Source: an uncultured Eubacterium sp.
GTDB lineage: Bacteria > Bacillota > Clostridia > Peptostreptococcales > Anaerovoracaceae
Assembly: GCA_905193765.1 (NCBI GenBank)
Contig: CAJJPZ010000014.1
Location: 1-24,746, forward strand
Length of the DNA stretch: 24,746 nt
Reading direction: 5' to 3'
Positions within the stretch are counted from its first letter, which is position 1. Each line of letters opens with the position of its first letter. Shown piece by piece: positions 23,785-24,746 of the stretch. The translations under genes were made by a program, and so were the position numbers. Under the pieces are notes generated by a model, which was not told the DNA's origin, did no database searches, and was given only the letters and a program-made list of their open reading frames with translations.

Positions 23785-24648
23785 CTATTTCTTCTCGTAA
23801 TCGTAGAATCCTTTGCCGCTCTTCCTGCCGTAGTCGCCTCTGGCGTATCTTTCAGTCAGGCATGCTGCAGGGAGGTCTTCCTTCTTGCCCGAGTTCCTGA
23901 ATTTCTCCATGTAAACCGTGTATTCCAGGTCTATACCTGTCATGTCCAGCAGTTCGAGAGGTCCCATAGGGTGTCCCAGTCCGCCCTTGACTGCTGTATC
24001 TATGTCTTCCACTGTTGCGACGCCTGCGTCCACCAGATAGCATGCTTCTCTCGTCAGCGCACTGAAGATCCTGTTGACTACGAATCCATAGATCTCTTTT
24101 TCCACCAGTACCGGAGTCTTGTTTATGCTCTTTGCAAATCCATAAACTGCGTCAACTGTCTCCTGTGAAGTGTGAGGTCCTCTTACTACCTCAACCACCT
24201 TCATCACCAGTGCAGGGTTGAAGAAGTGCAGGTTCAGCATGTTCTCAGGATGTCTCACTGCATCGCAGAATCTTGAGCTTACTATGTATGAGCTGTTGCT
24301 GGCGTATATAGCATGCTCCGGTGCGTAGCTGTCCACCTGCTTCAGGACTCTTCTCTTCAGATCCTCTCTGTCTGCAACTGCCTCGATGATGATGTCCGCA
24401 TCTGTAGCGGCTTCCTGCAGGCTCGTTGTGAACTTCAGTCTCTTCTGGATCTCTTCAGCTTTGTCGGCTTCCATCTTGCCCTTGGATACTGTCTTGTCGA
24501 ACCATTTCTTCGCAAAGTCAACAGCGTGATCCACTGTCTCCTGTCTTCTCGAATAGCAGACTACATCATATCCGCTTATAGCTGCCTGCATGGCTATCTG
24601 GTTGCCCATCTGACCTGCGCCTATCATGGCTACTTTCTTTATTTCCAT
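23785..24648 (-). CDS. hbd: 3-hydroxybutyryl-CoA dehydrogenase
   Basis: This 287-residue protein is full length for the family. It has the dinucleotide motif GAGQMG (10-15), the catalytic His141-Glu153 pair (NLHFFNP, VEVVRG), Ser120, Asn191 (VVNRIFSAL), and the C-terminal GHPMGPLELLDMTGID plus a closing KSGKGFYDY. It interconverts acetoacetyl-CoA and (S)-3-hydroxybutyryl-CoA. At the end of the second strand the usual acidic residue (RDI in NAD-dependent clostridial enzymes) is replaced by CYSRR (31-35), a pattern expected for NADPH use. GGAGG lies about 8 nt before the ATG. It sits between the thiolase (43 nt away) and the crotonase (21 nt away). Confidence 0.95.
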   Translation of the reverse strand: MEIKKVAMIGAGQMGNQIAMQAAISGYDVVCYSRRQETVDHAVDFAKKWFDKTVSKGKMEADKAEEIQKRLKFTTSLQEAATDADIIIEAVADREDLKRRVLKQVDSYAPEHAIYASNSSYIVSSRFCDAVRHPENMLNLHFFNPALVMKVVEVVRGPHTSQETVDAVYGFAKSINKTPVLVEKEIYGFVVNRIFSALTREACYLVDAGVATVEDIDTAVKGGLGHPMGPLELLDMTGIDLEYTVYMEKFRNSGKKEDLPAACLTERYARGDYGRKSGKGFYDYEKK

Positions 24649-24691
24649 ATTCTGTTCCTCCGTCGTGTCTTCTACTGTATAGAGCTTCGTC

Positions 24692-24746
24692 CTACAGTAC
24701 TTCGATGACTACTGCTGTTCCCATTCCGCCGCCTGCACACAGTGTT
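24692..24746 (-). CDS. Acetyl-CoA acetyltransferase (thiolase), C-terminal end only
   Basis: Reading in from the right edge on the minus strand gives TLCAGGGMGTAVVIEVL and a TAG stop (24694-24692). CxGGGMG near the C-terminus is the thiolase signature that carries the second active-site Cys, so the family is clear although only 17 residues are visible. It condenses two acetyl-CoA to acetoacetyl-CoA or cleaves it. It lies 43 nt before the hbd start and is the first visible gene of the operon. Confidence 0.9.
   Translation of the reverse strand, partial: TLCAGGGMGTAVVIEVL

Noticed and set aside
23066..24168. Plus-strand open frames of 180 and 179 codons
   Set aside because: They are antisense to the crotonase and hbd genes, without start signals.
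1..24746. CRISPR array, tRNA or rRNA gene, complete insertion sequence
   Set aside because: No regularly spaced repeats, no tRNA cloverleaf-like segment and no transposase with terminal inverted repeats could be seen.

Overview
The window looks like chromosomal DNA of an anaerobic, amino-acid-fermenting, butyrate-forming Clostridia (Bacillota). The clues are strong AGGAGG-type ribosome binding sites, Gram-positive sigma-A promoters, a PadR regulator, a sigma-54 enhancer-binding protein, and CoA-dependent fermentation enzymes. A family such as Anaerovoracaceae (Eubacteriales Family XIII) would fit, but the sequence alone does not fix it. I see no tRNA, rRNA, CRISPR array or complete insertion sequence.

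Left part (1-3800) is a small accessory region with signs of decay. It holds a fragment of an Rpn/PD-(D/E)XK gene that runs into the end of a lipoprotein gene, then a divergent promoter with a HAAS-like membrane protein gene and a small secreted protein gene carrying two in-frame TAA stops. A PadR regulator and an intact Rpn-type nuclease gene follow. The Rpn gene and its promoter sit between two exact 26-bp direct repeats; both repeat copies encode the same last eight residues of PadR followed by a stop.

Middle part (3800-10700) is mostly housekeeping: a CdaR-type regulator divergent from a glycerate kinase, a PAP2 phosphatase divergent from a PlsC acyltransferase, a saccharopine-dehydrogenase-like oxidoreductase, and a DUF11-repeat protein with no signal peptide preceded by a 303-base gene-free stretch with two strong hairpins.

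Right part (10735-24746) lies entirely on the minus strand and is the most interesting. In transcription order it reads: thiolase (3' end only), 3-hydroxyacyl-CoA dehydrogenase, enoyl-CoA hydratase, acetyl/butyryl-CoA transferase family enzyme, class I aminotransferase, D-2-hydroxyacid dehydrogenase, iron-type alcohol dehydrogenase, [strong hairpin], YkvI-like transporter, [hairpin], a cobalamin-binding mutase-like protein, [terminator], a PAS-PAS-AAA+-Fis sigma-54 activator, and a UvrA-like ATPase without the UvrB-binding insert whose start overlaps the activator's stop. Read together, this suggests import of an amino or organic acid, a B12-dependent rearrangement, transamination and 2-oxoacid reduction, and a butyrate-type CoA branch under sigma-54 control. 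The substrate is not evident, and I do not recognise the gene set as a characterised pathway.
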